The translations under genes and the position numbers were made by a program. 64,000 nt of DNA, from NCBI RefSeq assembly GCF_000772085.1, contig NZ_CP009755.1, forward strand, positions 1,488,001 to 1,552,000, read 5' to 3'. The notes beneath the pieces were generated by a model. The model saw only the letters and a program-made list of their open reading frames with translations, did not search any database and was not told where the DNA came from. Source of the stretch: Curtobacterium sp. MR_MD2014. GTDB lineage: Bacteria > Actinomycetota > Actinomycetes > Actinomycetales > Microbacteriaceae. Within the stretch, counting starts at the first letter, position 1, and each line of letters begins with the position of its first letter. Positions 51,452 to 61,146 of the stretch are shown piece after piece.

Positions 51452-52789
51452 ATGGACAAGCAGACGGACTTCGTGCTCCGCACCATCGAGGAGCGGGGCA
51501 TCAAGTTCATCCGACTCTGGTTCACCGACGTCATCGGCACGCTGAAGTCCGTCGCGATCGCCCCGGCCGAGGTCGAGGGGGCCTTCGCGGAGGGCATCGG
51601 GTTCGACGGCTCCGCGATCGAGGGCCTCACGCGCTCCTACGAGGCCGACGTCCTGGCGCACCCGGACCCCTCGACGTTCCAGATCCTGCCCTGGCGGGGC
51701 GAGGTCGACCCGACGGCGCGGATGTTCTGCGACATCACGACGCCCGACGGCCAGCCCGCCGTCGCCGACCCTCGCAACGTGCTGAAGCGGACGCTGGCGA
51801 AGGCGAGTGACCGTGGGTTCACCTTCTACACGCACCCCGAGATCGAGTTCTACCTGCTGAAGAGCCGCGACTGGGCGGACGGCGGCCCGCAGCCCGTCGA
51901 CCAGGCCGGCTACTTCGACAACGTCCCCGGCGGCAGCGCCCACGACTTCCGCCGCCGCTCGGTGCGCATGCTCGAGGACCTCGGCATCTCGGTGGAGTTC
52001 TCCCACCACGAGGCCGGCCCCGGGCAGAACGAGATCGACCTCCGCTACGCCGACGCGCTGACGATGGCGGACAACATCATGACCTTCCGCACGGTGGTGA
52101 AGGAGGTCGCGATCGAGCAGGGCGTCTACGCGACCTTCATGCCGAAGCCGCTGTCGGGGCAGCCCGGCTCGGGCATGCACACGCACGTCTCGCTCTTCGA
52201 GGGCGACCAGAACGCCTTCTACGAGGCCGGCGGCGAGTACCAGCTGTCGCAGACCGCGAAGCACTTCATCGCCGGTGTGCTGCGGCACGCGCCGGAGATC
52301 ACCGCCGTGACGAACCAGTTCGTCAACTCGTACAAGCGCCTGTGGGGCGGTGACGAGGCCCCGTCCTTCGTGACCTGGGGCCACAACAACCGTTCGGCCC
52401 TGGTCCGCGTGCCGCTGTACAAGCCGAACAAGGGCCAGTCTGCCCGCGTCGAGTACCGCGGCATCGACTCCGCCGCGAACCCGTACCTGGCGTACTCGCT
52501 GCTCCTCGCGGCGGGCCTCAAGGGCATCGACGAGGGCTACGAGCTCCCGCCGGAGGCCGAGGACAACGTCTGGAGCCTGTCCGACGCCGAGCGCAAGGCC
52601 CTCGGCTACAAGCAGCTCCCGGCCAGCCTCGACCACGCGCTCGGTCTGATGGAGGACTCGGAGCTCGTCGCCGAGACCCTGGGCGAGCAGGTCTTCAACT
52701 TCGTGCTGCTCAACAAGCGGCAGGAGTGGAAGGCCTACCGCGACCAGGTCACGCCGTTCGAGCTCCGCACGAACCTCGGCGCGCTCTAG
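51452..52789 (+). CDS. glnA2: Glutamine synthetase, second type
   Basis: 445 residues, a GSI-family enzyme joining ammonia to glutamate. DFVLRTIEERGIKFIRLWF is the short N-terminus of this subtype; later VEFSHHEAGPGQNEIDLRYAD, FMPKPLSGQPGSGMHTHVSL and RVEYRGIDSAANPYLAYSLL bind substrates. The adenylylation loop reads SFVTWGHNNRSALVRVP, with no Tyr in the usual place, so GlnE should not modify it. GGAAAGGG precedes the ATG. It is followed by glnE after 21 bases. Confidence 0.95.
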   Translation: MDKQTDFVLRTIEERGIKFIRLWFTDVIGTLKSVAIAPAEVEGAFAEGIGFDGSAIEGLTRSYEADVLAHPDPSTFQILPWRGEVDPTARMFCDITTPDGQPAVADPRNVLKRTLAKASDRGFTFYTHPEIEFYLLKSRDWADGGPQPVDQAGYFDNVPGGSAHDFRRRSVRMLEDLGISVEFSHHEAGPGQNEIDLRYADALTMADNIMTFRTVVKEVAIEQGVYATFMPKPLSGQPGSGMHTHVSLFEGDQNAFYEAGGEYQLSQTAKHFIAGVLRHAPEITAVTNQFVNSYKRLWGGDEAPSFVTWGHNNRSALVRVPLYKPNKGQSARVEYRGIDSAANPYLAYSLLLAAGLKGIDEGYELPPEAEDNVWSLSDAERKALGYKQLPASLDHALGLMEDSELVAETLGEQVFNFVLLNKRQEWKAYRDQVTPFELRTNLGAL

Positions 52790-52810
52790 CAGCCGCCCGG
52801 TGCGCCACCC

Positions 52811-55783
52811 ATGACCGGTCGGACGAAGACGTCCCGTTCCGAGATGGCCCGCCTGGGCTTCGCGGAGCTGTCGGAGAGCCTGGAGCGGATCGCCGGCCTG
52901 GAGGCCCGGTTCGGCCCCGACCTACGGGTGCCGGTCGCCGACGCCCCGGCCCTGTGGGAGTCCACGGCCGATCCCGACGGTGCGCTCCGGCTGCTCGAGC
53001 GGCTCCTCGAGCGTGCGCCGGACGAGCTGCGGCCGGTCCTGGCGGACCGGGCGGCCACCGAGCGGCTCGTCCGGTTGCTCGGTGCGTCGACGGGGCTCGG
53101 GGAGTTCCTCCACCGTCGTCCGGCGGAGATCGCGCTGCTGCTCGAGCCGGTCACCCCGCCGTGGTCGCAGGAGGCGTACACGGAGTCGCTGGCCGACGCG
53201 GTCGCGGACGCCACCGGTGAGGACGCCCGCCTCCGGCTGCGGGTGCGCTACCGGCGGCACCTGGCGCAGATCGCCCTGTTCGACGTGCTGCACCCCGCCC
53301 CGACCGAGGCGTTCCCGGCGGTCGCCGCGGGGCTCGCCGACCTGGCCGGCGCGGCGCTCGAGGCGGCGGTCGCCGTCGCCCGGCGCGAGGTCCCGTTCCC
53401 CGCCGCCGACGTCGAGGCCACCCCGCTCGCCGTGATCGGCATGGGGAAGGCCGGCGCACGCGAGCTCAACTACGTCAGCGACGTCGACGTCATCTTCGTC
53501 ACCGAGTCGACCCGTGACGACGAGACCGGCTCCGGCGTCGGAACCGACCGCGCCGTCCTCATCGCGACGCGGCTGGCGATCGCGGCGACGCACGCCATCA
53601 CCGACCTCGCGGCCGAACCGGCACTGTGGGAGGTCGACGCCAACCTGCGGCCGGAGGGCAAGGACGGCGCGCTCGTCCGGACGCTCGACTCGCACGTGGC
53701 GTACTACGAGCGCTGGGCGAAGGGGTGGGAGTTCCAGGCGCTGCTCAAGGCGCGGCCGATCGCCGGCAGTCGGGACCTGGGGGAGCGCTACGCCGCAGCG
53801 GTCGCCCCGTTCGTCTGGAGTTCCGCCGGCCGGCCCGGGTTCGTCGAGTCGGTGCAGCGGATGCGGGAACGCGTCACCGAGCACATCCCGGACGACGAGG
53901 TCGACCGGCAGATCAAGCTCGGGCCGGGCGGGCTGCGTGACGTCGAGTTCACCGTGCAGCTCCTGCAGCTCGTGCACGGCCGCGACGACGACACCGTGCG
54001 GGTCCGCTCGACGCTCGAGGCGATGGACGCCCTGGCCGCCGCCGGGTACGTGGGCCGACCCGAGGCCGCACGCTTCGGCCCCGACTACGCCCTGCTGCGC
54101 CTCCTCGAGCACCGCATCCAGCTCCGACGACTGCAGCGCACGCACCTCATGCCCTCCGACGAGGACGAGCTCCGGGTGCTCGCACGCTCGACCGGGCTCG
54201 CGACCTCGGCGTCGGCGCTCGAGCAGCGGTGGCGCGGCGTGAAGCTCGAGGTCCGCGGGCTCCACGAGCGGCTCTTCTACCGACCGCTGCTCTCGGCGGT
54301 GGCCGCGACCGACGGTGACATCGTCCTGACGAACGACCAGGCGGCCGACCGCCTCGGCGCGATCGGCTTCGCGGACCCCTCGGGCGCGCTCGGCCACATC
54401 CGCGCGCTCACGCAGGGCACGAGCCGGCGGGCCGCGATCCAGCGCAACCTGCTCCCCGTGCTCCTGCGGTGGATGGCCGAGGGGCCGGCTCCGGACCGGG
54501 CGCTCCTGGCGTTCCGGCGCCTCAGCGACACGCTGGGGGAGTCGAGCTGGTTCCTCCGCATGCTCCGCGACTCGTCGGGCGCCGCGCACTCCCTGACGAC
54601 CGTGCTGTCCGAGTCGGCGTTCCTCGCCGGGTTGCTCGAGCGCTTCCCCGAAGCGGTCGCGTGGCTCGACGAACCGGAGACGCTCCTCCGGCCCCGACCG
54701 CTGGCGTCCCTGCTCGCCGAACACGCCGCGACGACCGCCCGACACGGTGACGACGTCGACGGTGCCGCCGCCCTCGTCCGGTCCGCCCGACGTCGCGAGA
54801 CGCTCCGGCTCGGCATGGCCGCAGTGCTGGGCCACCTCGACGTGGACGCACTCGGTCCGGCGCTGTCCGACGTCTCCGAGGCGACCCTGACCGGAGCGCT
54901 CACCCTCGCGCGGCGCGACGCTCCCGAGGGCCTCGCGTTCGGCATCGTCGCGATGGGACGCTTCGGTGGCCGGGAGCTCGGCTTCGGGTCCGACGCCGAC
55001 GTGCTCTACGTGTACCGGGCGCCGGAGGGCCTCGAGTCGGAGCAGGCCTCGCGGGCGGCGCAGCGCATCGTCCGTGAGCTGTCGCGGCTGACCGACGACG
55101 CCATCCACCCGTTCGAGCTCGACATCGACCTGCGTCCGGAGGGGAAGAACGGACCGGTGGTGCGGACGCTCGAGTCGTACGGCGCGTACTACGCCCGGTG
55201 GTCGTTGACGTGGGAGGCGCAGGCGCTCCTCCGGGCCCGTGGTGCCGTCGGCGACGACGGACTCCTGCGGGACTTCGAGCACCTGGCGGACCGGACCCGG
55301 TACCCGGAGCACATCGACGAGCAGGCGGTCCGCGAGGTCCGGCGCATCAAGGCCCGCGTCGAGTCCGAGCGGCTGCCACGCGGAGCCGACCCAGCGCGGC
55401 ACCTGAAGCTCGGCCGCGGGTCCCTCAGCGACGTGGAGTGGTTCGTGCAGCTGCTGCAGCTGCAGCACGCGACGACGGTGCCCGGGCTGCGGACCACCTC
55501 GACGCTCGAGGCGCTCGACGCCGCCACCGCCGCCGGGCTCGTCGCGGCGGAGGACGCCGACCGCCTCGGCGCCGCCTGGCGCTTCGCGTCCCGCACCCGG
55601 AGCGCCCTCGTCCTCTGGTCCGGGAAGACGACCGACGTGCTGCCCGTCGACCGGGTGCAGCTCGAGGGCATCGCGCGCCTGATGGAGTACCCGCCCGGAT
55701 CGGCGTCCCGGCTCGAGGACGACTACCTCGGCGTCACACGGCGCGCTCGCCAGGTCTTCGAGCGGGAGTTCTACGGCGCCTGA
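52811..55783 (+). CDS. glnE: Glutamine synthetase adenylyltransferase / adenylyl-removing enzyme
   Basis: 990 residues. Two nucleotidyltransferase halves: GMGKAGARELNYVSDVDVIFV near residue 215 and AMGRFGGRELGFGSDADVLYV near 718 (each quoted only by its hallmark). Both halves also have the WEVDANLRPEGKDG / LDIDLRPEGKNGPVV motif. It switches GlnA off by adenylylating a tyrosine and reverses this. Its target here should be the GlnA at 61278, since GlnA2 lacks the tyrosine. Probably co-transcribed with glnA2. Confidence 0.97.
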   Translation: MTGRTKTSRSEMARLGFAELSESLERIAGLEARFGPDLRVPVADAPALWESTADPDGALRLLERLLERAPDELRPVLADRAATERLVRLLGASTGLGEFLHRRPAEIALLLEPVTPPWSQEAYTESLADAVADATGEDARLRLRVRYRRHLAQIALFDVLHPAPTEAFPAVAAGLADLAGAALEAAVAVARREVPFPAADVEATPLAVIGMGKAGARELNYVSDVDVIFVTESTRDDETGSGVGTDRAVLIATRLAIAATHAITDLAAEPALWEVDANLRPEGKDGALVRTLDSHVAYYERWAKGWEFQALLKARPIAGSRDLGERYAAAVAPFVWSSAGRPGFVESVQRMRERVTEHIPDDEVDRQIKLGPGGLRDVEFTVQLLQLVHGRDDDTVRVRSTLEAMDALAAAGYVGRPEAARFGPDYALLRLLEHRIQLRRLQRTHLMPSDEDELRVLARSTGLATSASALEQRWRGVKLEVRGLHERLFYRPLLSAVAATDGDIVLTNDQAADRLGAIGFADPSGALGHIRALTQGTSRRAAIQRNLLPVLLRWMAEGPAPDRALLAFRRLSDTLGESSWFLRMLRDSSGAAHSLTTVLSESAFLAGLLERFPEAVAWLDEPETLLRPRPLASLLAEHAATTARHGDDVDGAAALVRSARRRETLRLGMAAVLGHLDVDALGPALSDVSEATLTGALTLARRDAPEGLAFGIVAMGRFGGRELGFGSDADVLYVYRAPEGLESEQASRAAQRIVRELSRLTDDAIHPFELDIDLRPEGKNGPVVRTLESYGAYYARWSLTWEAQALLRARGAVGDDGLLRDFEHLADRTRYPEHIDEQAVREVRRIKARVESERLPRGADPARHLKLGRGSLSDVEWFVQLLQLQHATTVPGLRTTSTLEALDAATAAGLVAAEDADRLGAAWRFASRTRSALVLWSGKTTDVLPVDRVQLEGIARLMEYPPGSASRLEDDYLGVTRRARQVFEREFYGA

Positions 55784-56286
55784 GGGTGGGGCGACACGCC
55801 CGGACCGACGTCCGCGGGGGAACGTGACACGTCGTCGTCGATGAATTCCTGATGTCGTCCGCCGTCCCCCGACGGCTGCCGCTCTGTACCCCGACCGGCA
55901 CGGGCCCACCCGTCGTGACCGGACCGTGATCGGGGGCTGCGGACCGGGGCAGCAGCGGCCCCGACCAGACACCCCCCGGACGGGGGTACGTGCCCTTCGA
56001 CCTGGGGTTTCCTGCACTGGTGAGCCGCGCCTCCCGGGCCGTCATCGGCTGCTGTTGCGCGCCGGGCGGCGGTGGACCGGTCCACATTCCTGCTGTCAGC
56101 AGCAGTGCGGACAGCCGCGGTCTGCCGCGAGGGGGACTGCGTTGTACCCCGTGACCTCCTGGAAACACCCCCGGACAGGGGTCGCGTTGCGGTGGCACCC
56201 AGCTTCTGCCTCAATGGGCTCACCCGAACCGCCCACGGTTCCTCGATGAAGCGGAATCCCCACCTCGAACGTTGAAGCAGGGATCG
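55784..56286. other. 503-base leader of the polysaccharide operon
   Basis: No gene is supported. It contains two stem-loops with the same core, ACACCCCCCGGACGGGGGT at 55969-55987 and ACACCCCCGGACAGGGGT at about 56165-56182, and TACCCC elements in both orientations (near 55887, 55983 and 56146). The region is a likely site of promoter and regulator action for the GT2-GH26-UGD operon. Confidence 0.45.
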
Positions 56287-57891
56287 ATGTTCACCTTCAT
56301 TCTGCAGATCCGGCAGATGGTCGAAGGGCACCCCGAGTTCTACCTGTTCGCCGTGTACTCCGCGGTGATCTGGTTGCTCTGGCTGCTCAAGGTCGTCCTG
56401 TCCGCCCGCTACCGCCCCTACACCGGCACCTTCGTCGGGACGACCAGCGTGGTCGTCCCCGTCGTCGACGAGCCGATCGACCTCTTCCGTGACGTGATCG
56501 GCCGCATGGTCGAGCAGGGGCCGGGCGAGATCATCGTCGTCATCAACGGCGCGAGGAACGAGGCGCTGGAGCAGGTCTGCGACGAGTTCGCCCCGCTCGT
56601 CCGCTGGACCCACACGCCGATCCCGGGCAAGCGCAACGCCGTCAAGGTCGGCACCGAGATGTCGACGGGCGACATCACCGTGCTCGTCGACTCGGACACG
56701 GTGTGGACCCCGGGGACGCTCTCCGAGCTGCTCAAGCCCTTCGCCGACGAGTCCGTCGGCGGGGTCACCACCCGCCAGCGCATCCTCGAGCCGACGCGCT
56801 CGTGGATCACCCGGTGGGCCGACTGGCTCGAGAACTCGCGGGCGCTCTACTCGATGCCGGCGCAGAGCGTGCTCGGCCAGATCGGGTGCCTGCCCGGGCG
56901 CACCATAGCCTTCCGCCGGAACATCCTCGCCCGTGTCATGGACCGGTTCATGCACGAGGAGTTCATGGGTGTCTTCCTCGAGGTGTCCGACGACCGCACC
57001 CTGACGAACCTGACCCTCAAGGAGGGCTACCGGACCGTCTACCAGTACACGTCGCTGGTCTACACGGACGCACCGCTGCAGGTGAAGAAGCTGTTCAAGC
57101 AGCAACTGCGCTGGGCCCGCGGCTCGCAGTACAACACGCTGCGCATGCTCCCGTGGATGCTCGGTCACGCGCCGATCCTGGCGGTGTTCTTCCTCACCGA
57201 CATCATCCTGCCGTTCATGCTCTTCGGCGTGATCGCCGGCTGGATCTACCGCGCGGTGACCGGGCAGGGCGAGAACCTGTACCAGGGCATCCTGCAGCAG
57301 TACGGCTTCTCGACGGGCTTCGTCTACGTCGCTGGGCTCATGGTCGTCTCCAGCGTGCTGAGCATGGCGGTCCGCCAGATGCGCCACCTCGCCGAGAAGC
57401 CGAGCGACTTCTTCCGGCTGCCGATGTTCATCATCGTGTCGACGTTCTTCCTCATGCCGATCCGGCTCATCGGCTTCTTCCGCCTGGCGCACGCGTCCGG
57501 GTGGGGGACCCGCGCCGGGGCGTACGCCGGTGGTCCGATGGAGGAGGACCCGGCGGCCGCCGTCCAGCCGACCGCCACCGGCACGCCGGTCAGCCCGGTC
57601 GACGCCGGGCTGCCACCGGCGGACCGCACCGACGTCGCCCGGTCCCGGGTCGACGTCGGCGACCAGGCCGCGGCCGACCGCGCGTTCGACGAGCTCTTCG
57701 GCGCCGACGCCACGACCAACTCGACCGCGACGGTCCTCGCCACCCGGCGATCGGCGGCGGCGGCCGTTGCGGCCCCCGCCGCGCCTGTCCGTCCGGCGTC
57801 GGCGAAGGCCCGCCGTCGCAACCCGTACGCCGCGATCCCGTACCTCATCGGGTGCGCGATCCTCGCACTGGAGGCGTTCCTCATTGTCTGA
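56287..57891 (+). CDS. Processive GT2 glycosyltransferase (hyaluronan-synthase-like)
   Basis: 534 residues. One N-terminal membrane helix region, then the GT-A domain: TSVVVPVVDE, GKRNAVKVG, the DSD metal site at 135-137, a switch loop, and QQLRW at 272-276, the Q/RxxRW product-binding motif of processive synthases. Four or so membrane helices follow (about 295-415). The tail (420-505) is disordered and the end has one more helix. It most likely polymerises and exports a polysaccharide; UDP-glucuronic acid from the third gene is a probable substrate. AGCAGGGA precedes ATG 56287. Confidence 0.9.
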   Translation: MFTFILQIRQMVEGHPEFYLFAVYSAVIWLLWLLKVVLSARYRPYTGTFVGTTSVVVPVVDEPIDLFRDVIGRMVEQGPGEIIVVINGARNEALEQVCDEFAPLVRWTHTPIPGKRNAVKVGTEMSTGDITVLVDSDTVWTPGTLSELLKPFADESVGGVTTRQRILEPTRSWITRWADWLENSRALYSMPAQSVLGQIGCLPGRTIAFRRNILARVMDRFMHEEFMGVFLEVSDDRTLTNLTLKEGYRTVYQYTSLVYTDAPLQVKKLFKQQLRWARGSQYNTLRMLPWMLGHAPILAVFFLTDIILPFMLFGVIAGWIYRAVTGQGENLYQGILQQYGFSTGFVYVAGLMVVSSVLSMAVRQMRHLAEKPSDFFRLPMFIIVSTFFLMPIRLIGFFRLAHASGWGTRAGAYAGGPMEEDPAAAVQPTATGTPVSPVDAGLPPADRTDVARSRVDVGDQAAADRAFDELFGADATTNSTATVLATRRSAAAAVAAPAAPVRPASAKARRRNPYAAIPYLIGCAILALEAFLIV

Positions 57892-59473
57892 CCTCATCCG
57901 TTCCACCAGCACGTGGTGGGCCCAGTCGAGCAAGCACGCCCGTCGCACCGCGATCGGCACGGTCGCGATCGTCCTGGTGCTCGGCCTGATCACCTGGACC
58001 GTGTGGGTGTCGCCGGCCGGCCCGGTGTCGAGCGCGGTGCAGACCGCCCTCGGCGTCACCCCGCCGAAGGCGAAGCAGCCCACAGCCGCCGAACTCAGCG
58101 CGAAGCTCGACGCGGCGCAGCAGACCATCTGGAAGCTCGAGGGCAAGCTCGACTCCTCGGGAGCGCAGGCCGGGTCGCGGGCCGAGGAGATCACCCGCCT
58201 GAAGGCGCAGATCGCCTCGCTGCAGTCCGACCTCGGCGCTGCGACGAGCAGCGGCAAGGCGTCCGCCGGCGGGTCGGGCCCGGCGGGTTCCTCGGGTGGG
58301 TCCGGTCCGAGCGGGAGCGCTGCGGGGACCGCCGCCGGCGCCTCCGACTCCGGCGCCGGCTCGGGCGGGGGCTCCGGCTCCGGCTCGGGCGCGGGCTCGG
58401 GCTCGGGCTCGGGCGCCTCCGACGGGACGGGCGGGAGCGGCGGGACCGCGGGCCCGTCGAAGGACCCGGTCGCGTCCGAACCGATCACGACCCCGACCAA
58501 GGCGCAGATCCTCGGTCAGCAGTCCCGCTGGTACGGGCTCTACACGACGCAGTCGCCCTTCAACTGGGCCGAGTACGACCGCGTCTCGCAGGAGGTCGGC
58601 CGGGCCACGAACATGGTGGGCTACTTCCAGGGGTTCGACCAGGACTTCAATGCCAGCGCCGTCCAGCGGTCGTGGGCGAACGGCCGCCTGCCGATGATGA
58701 CGTGGGAGACCGTGCCCGCGAAGACCGGGAACGACCAGCCGTACGTCGAGGGCTACACGAACCAGGACATCGTCTCCGGGAAGTTCGACGACTACCTCGC
58801 GTCCTACGCAAGGGCGCTGAAGGCGAACGGGATGCCCGTCGTCATCCGCCTCGACCACGAGATGAACGGCCAGTGGTACAACTGGTCCGAGGGGTCGAAG
58901 CAGCAGAACGCGCCGGGGTCGTACGTCGCCATGTGGCAGCACGTGCACGACGTCTTCCAGGCCAACGGAGCGAACGACTACGTCATCTGGAACTGGTCGC
59001 CGTCGCGCATCGACAAGCTCGGCAACCCGAAGTACCAGACGCTCGACTACATGCGGCAGTACTACCCGGGCGCCGACTACGTCGACTGGGTCGGCATGAG
59101 CGGCTACTACCGCACGGCCACCGAGCAGCCCACGTTCCAGAACACCTTCGGAGCGACCCTCGCGCAGCTCCGGCAGGTCGCGCCGGGCAAGCACGTCCTG
59201 CTCAACGAGATCGGCGCCACCGAGACCGGCGGCAGCGTCTCGGACAGCCAGAAGTCGCAGTGGATCGACTCGCTCTTCGACGCCCTCGCCGACCCCGCCA
59301 ACCGCGACGTCATCGGCTTCGCGTACTTCAGCCAGGTGGCCACCACCATCGTCGACGGCGCCCGCACCACGAACGACTGGCGCCTCGACTCCCGCGCCGA
59401 CAGCCTGGCGACCTTCGCCGAGGGCATCGCCCGCACCGACACCGACTACGACCTGCAGGAGGTCAAGCAGTGA
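57884..59473 (+). CDS. Membrane-anchored GH26 glycoside hydrolase
   Basis: 529 residues from TTG 57884, which overlaps the synthase gene by 8 bases and has GGAGG 9 bases upstream. A membrane helix at about 25-45, a coiled coil at 65-115 (AAELSAKLDAAQQTIWKLEG), then a Gly/Ser linker up to 190, leading to a GH26 domain: VIRLDHEMNGQWYNW with acid/base Glu326 and LLNEIGATE with nucleophile Glu442. GH26 enzymes cut beta-mannan or mixed glucans. Here it probably trims the polymer made by the synthase outside the membrane. Confidence 0.9.
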   Translation: MSDLIRSTSTWWAQSSKHARRTAIGTVAIVLVLGLITWTVWVSPAGPVSSAVQTALGVTPPKAKQPTAAELSAKLDAAQQTIWKLEGKLDSSGAQAGSRAEEITRLKAQIASLQSDLGAATSSGKASAGGSGPAGSSGGSGPSGSAAGTAAGASDSGAGSGGGSGSGSGAGSGSGSGASDGTGGSGGTAGPSKDPVASEPITTPTKAQILGQQSRWYGLYTTQSPFNWAEYDRVSQEVGRATNMVGYFQGFDQDFNASAVQRSWANGRLPMMTWETVPAKTGNDQPYVEGYTNQDIVSGKFDDYLASYARALKANGMPVVIRLDHEMNGQWYNWSEGSKQQNAPGSYVAMWQHVHDVFQANGANDYVIWNWSPSRIDKLGNPKYQTLDYMRQYYPGADYVDWVGMSGYYRTATEQPTFQNTFGATLAQLRQVAPGKHVLLNEIGATETGGSVSDSQKSQWIDSLFDALADPANRDVIGFAYFSQVATTIVDGARTTNDWRLDSRADSLATFAEGIARTDTDYDLQEVKQ

Positions 59474-60894
59474 CCGCTCAGAAGAAGACCGACGCCGCCG
59501 ACGTGCGGCCGGCTCCCGTCATCAGTGTCATCGGCACCGGATACCTCGGCGCCACCCACGCGGCCGCCATGGCCGAGATGGGCTTCGAGACCATCGGCGT
59601 GGACGTCGACCCCGCGAAGCTCGCCGCCCTGTCCGCCGGCGAGGTGCCGTTCTACGAGCCCGGCCTGCCCGAGCTCATCACGAAGCACGTCGCCACCGGG
59701 AAGCTCCGGTTCACCGCCGACCTGGCCGAGGCCGTCGCCGCCGCGGACGTCCACTTCGTCTGCGTCGGGACGCCGCAGAAGGCCGGGTCGCACGCTGCGA
59801 ACCTGACCTACGTCGAGGCCGCCACCCGCGGTGTCGCGGAGCACCTCACCCACCCGGGGCTCATCGTCGGCAAGTCCACGGTGCCCGTCGGGACGGCGGA
59901 GCGACTGCGCGGGATCGTCCGCGAGTTCAGCCCGTCCGGCATCCAGGCGGAGCTCGTCTGGAACCCGGAGTTCCTCCGCGAGGGCAAGGCCGTCGACGAC
60001 ACCTTGCACCCCGACCGTCTGGTCTGGGGCGGCGCGTCGGCGGCGGCGGACGCGGTGATCCGCGAGGTCTACGCGGCACCGATCGCCGAGGGCACGCCGG
60101 TCATCACGACGGACCTCGCGACCGCCGAGCTCGTGAAGGTCAGCGCGAACGCGTTCCTCGCGACGAAGATCTCCTTCATCAACGCGATCTCCGAGATGTG
60201 CGCCATCACCGGTGCCGACGTCACCACGCTCGCCGACGCTCTCGGGCACGACGTCCGCATCGGGCGCAAGTTCCTGAACGCCGGGCTCGGCTTCGGCGGC
60301 GGCTGCCTGCCGAAGGACATCCGTGCGCTCATGCACCGTGCGAACGAGATCGGCGCCGGTCGGGTCGTCGGACTGATGCAGCAGGTCGACGAGATCAACA
60401 TGGGGCAGCGCGAACGGGTCATCGACATGACGATCGAGGCGCTCGGGGGTTCCGTGCTGAACCGCCGCGTGGCCGTGGTCGGAGCCGCGTTCAAGCCCCT
60501 CACCGACGACGTCCGGGACTCGCCGGCGCTCAACGTCGCTGCGGCGCTGCACCTCCGCGGCGCGCAGGTCACGCTGTGGGACCCGGAGGCGAACGAGACC
60601 GCTCGTCGCTCCTTCCCGACGCTGTCCTACGCGGCGACGAAGGAGGACGCGGTCGAGGGTGCGGACGTGGTGCTCGTCCTGACGGAGTGGGACGAGATCG
60701 TGCAGGCGTCGCCGGCGTCGCTCGGCGGCATCGTCGGCCGTCGCACCGTCATCGACGCCCGCAACTGCCTCCCGGTCGCCGACTGGGTCGAGGCCGGGTG
60801 GTCCGTCCGCTCCCTGGGGCGGCCCACACCGGTCGCGAGCTCGGCCGTGAGCGTGGCGGCGGGGTCGAACGACGTGCTGGCCGCAGCGCGCTAG
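59470..60894 (+). CDS. ugd: UDP-glucose / nucleotide-sugar 6-dehydrogenase
   Basis: 474 residues. NAD motif ISVIGTGYLGATHAAAMAEMG, LVWNPEFLREGKAVDDTL, ELVKVSANAFLATKISFIN, GFGGGCLPKDI with catalytic Cys279, and C-terminal VVGAAFKPLTDDVRDSPALN. It oxidises UDP-glucose to UDP-glucuronate, the likely donor for the synthase. GTG 59470 overlaps the hydrolase stop (GTGA). The C-terminal 20 residues are Ser/Ala-rich. Confidence 0.92.
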   Translation: MTAQKKTDAADVRPAPVISVIGTGYLGATHAAAMAEMGFETIGVDVDPAKLAALSAGEVPFYEPGLPELITKHVATGKLRFTADLAEAVAAADVHFVCVGTPQKAGSHAANLTYVEAATRGVAEHLTHPGLIVGKSTVPVGTAERLRGIVREFSPSGIQAELVWNPEFLREGKAVDDTLHPDRLVWGGASAAADAVIREVYAAPIAEGTPVITTDLATAELVKVSANAFLATKISFINAISEMCAITGADVTTLADALGHDVRIGRKFLNAGLGFGGGCLPKDIRALMHRANEIGAGRVVGLMQQVDEINMGQRERVIDMTIEALGGSVLNRRVAVVGAAFKPLTDDVRDSPALNVAAALHLRGAQVTLWDPEANETARRSFPTLSYAATKEDAVEGADVVLVLTEWDEIVQASPASLGGIVGRRTVIDARNCLPVADWVEAGWSVRSLGRPTPVASSAVSVAAGSNDVLAAAR

Positions 60895-60905
60895 TCGTCA
60901 CCGTG

Positions 60906-60949
60906 CAGGAGCGGGGTCCGTGCCGGGGGCGGCAGGGACCCCGCTCCTG
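60906..60949 (+). terminator. Terminator of the polysaccharide operon
   Basis: CAGGAGCGGGGTCC and its perfect 14-bp complement with a 16-base G-rich loop, 11 bases after the dehydrogenase stop. Confidence 0.75.
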
Positions 60950-60953
60950 TGCG

Positions 60954-61067
60954 TCCGGGCGTACCTGGTCCTTCCGGGCGTACCTGCTCCTTCCGGGCGC
61001 GCCTGGTCCTTCCGGGCGTACCAGGTCCTTCCGGGCGTGGCTGGTCCTTCCGGGCGTACCAGGTGGT
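60954..61067 (+). repeat. 19-bp tandem repeat, six units
   Basis: Units of TCCGGGCGTACCTGGTCCT at 60954, 60973, 60992, 61011, 61030 and 61049, each with 0 to 4 changes. An inverted partial unit (ACCAGGTACGCCCG) follows at about 61076. Between the operon terminator and the glnA terminator; no coding role seen. Confidence 0.85.
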
Positions 61068-61146
61068 TCGTTCCGACCAGGTACGCCCGTTCCCGCCCGC
61101 CATCGCGCGCGTCATGGGAAGGAACGGGCGCACAGCAGGCGACTGT

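Noticed and set aside
60954..61067. CRISPR array
   Set aside because: Units are directly abutting without unique spacers and no cas genes are present; the same holds for 50626-50892 and 63361-63546.
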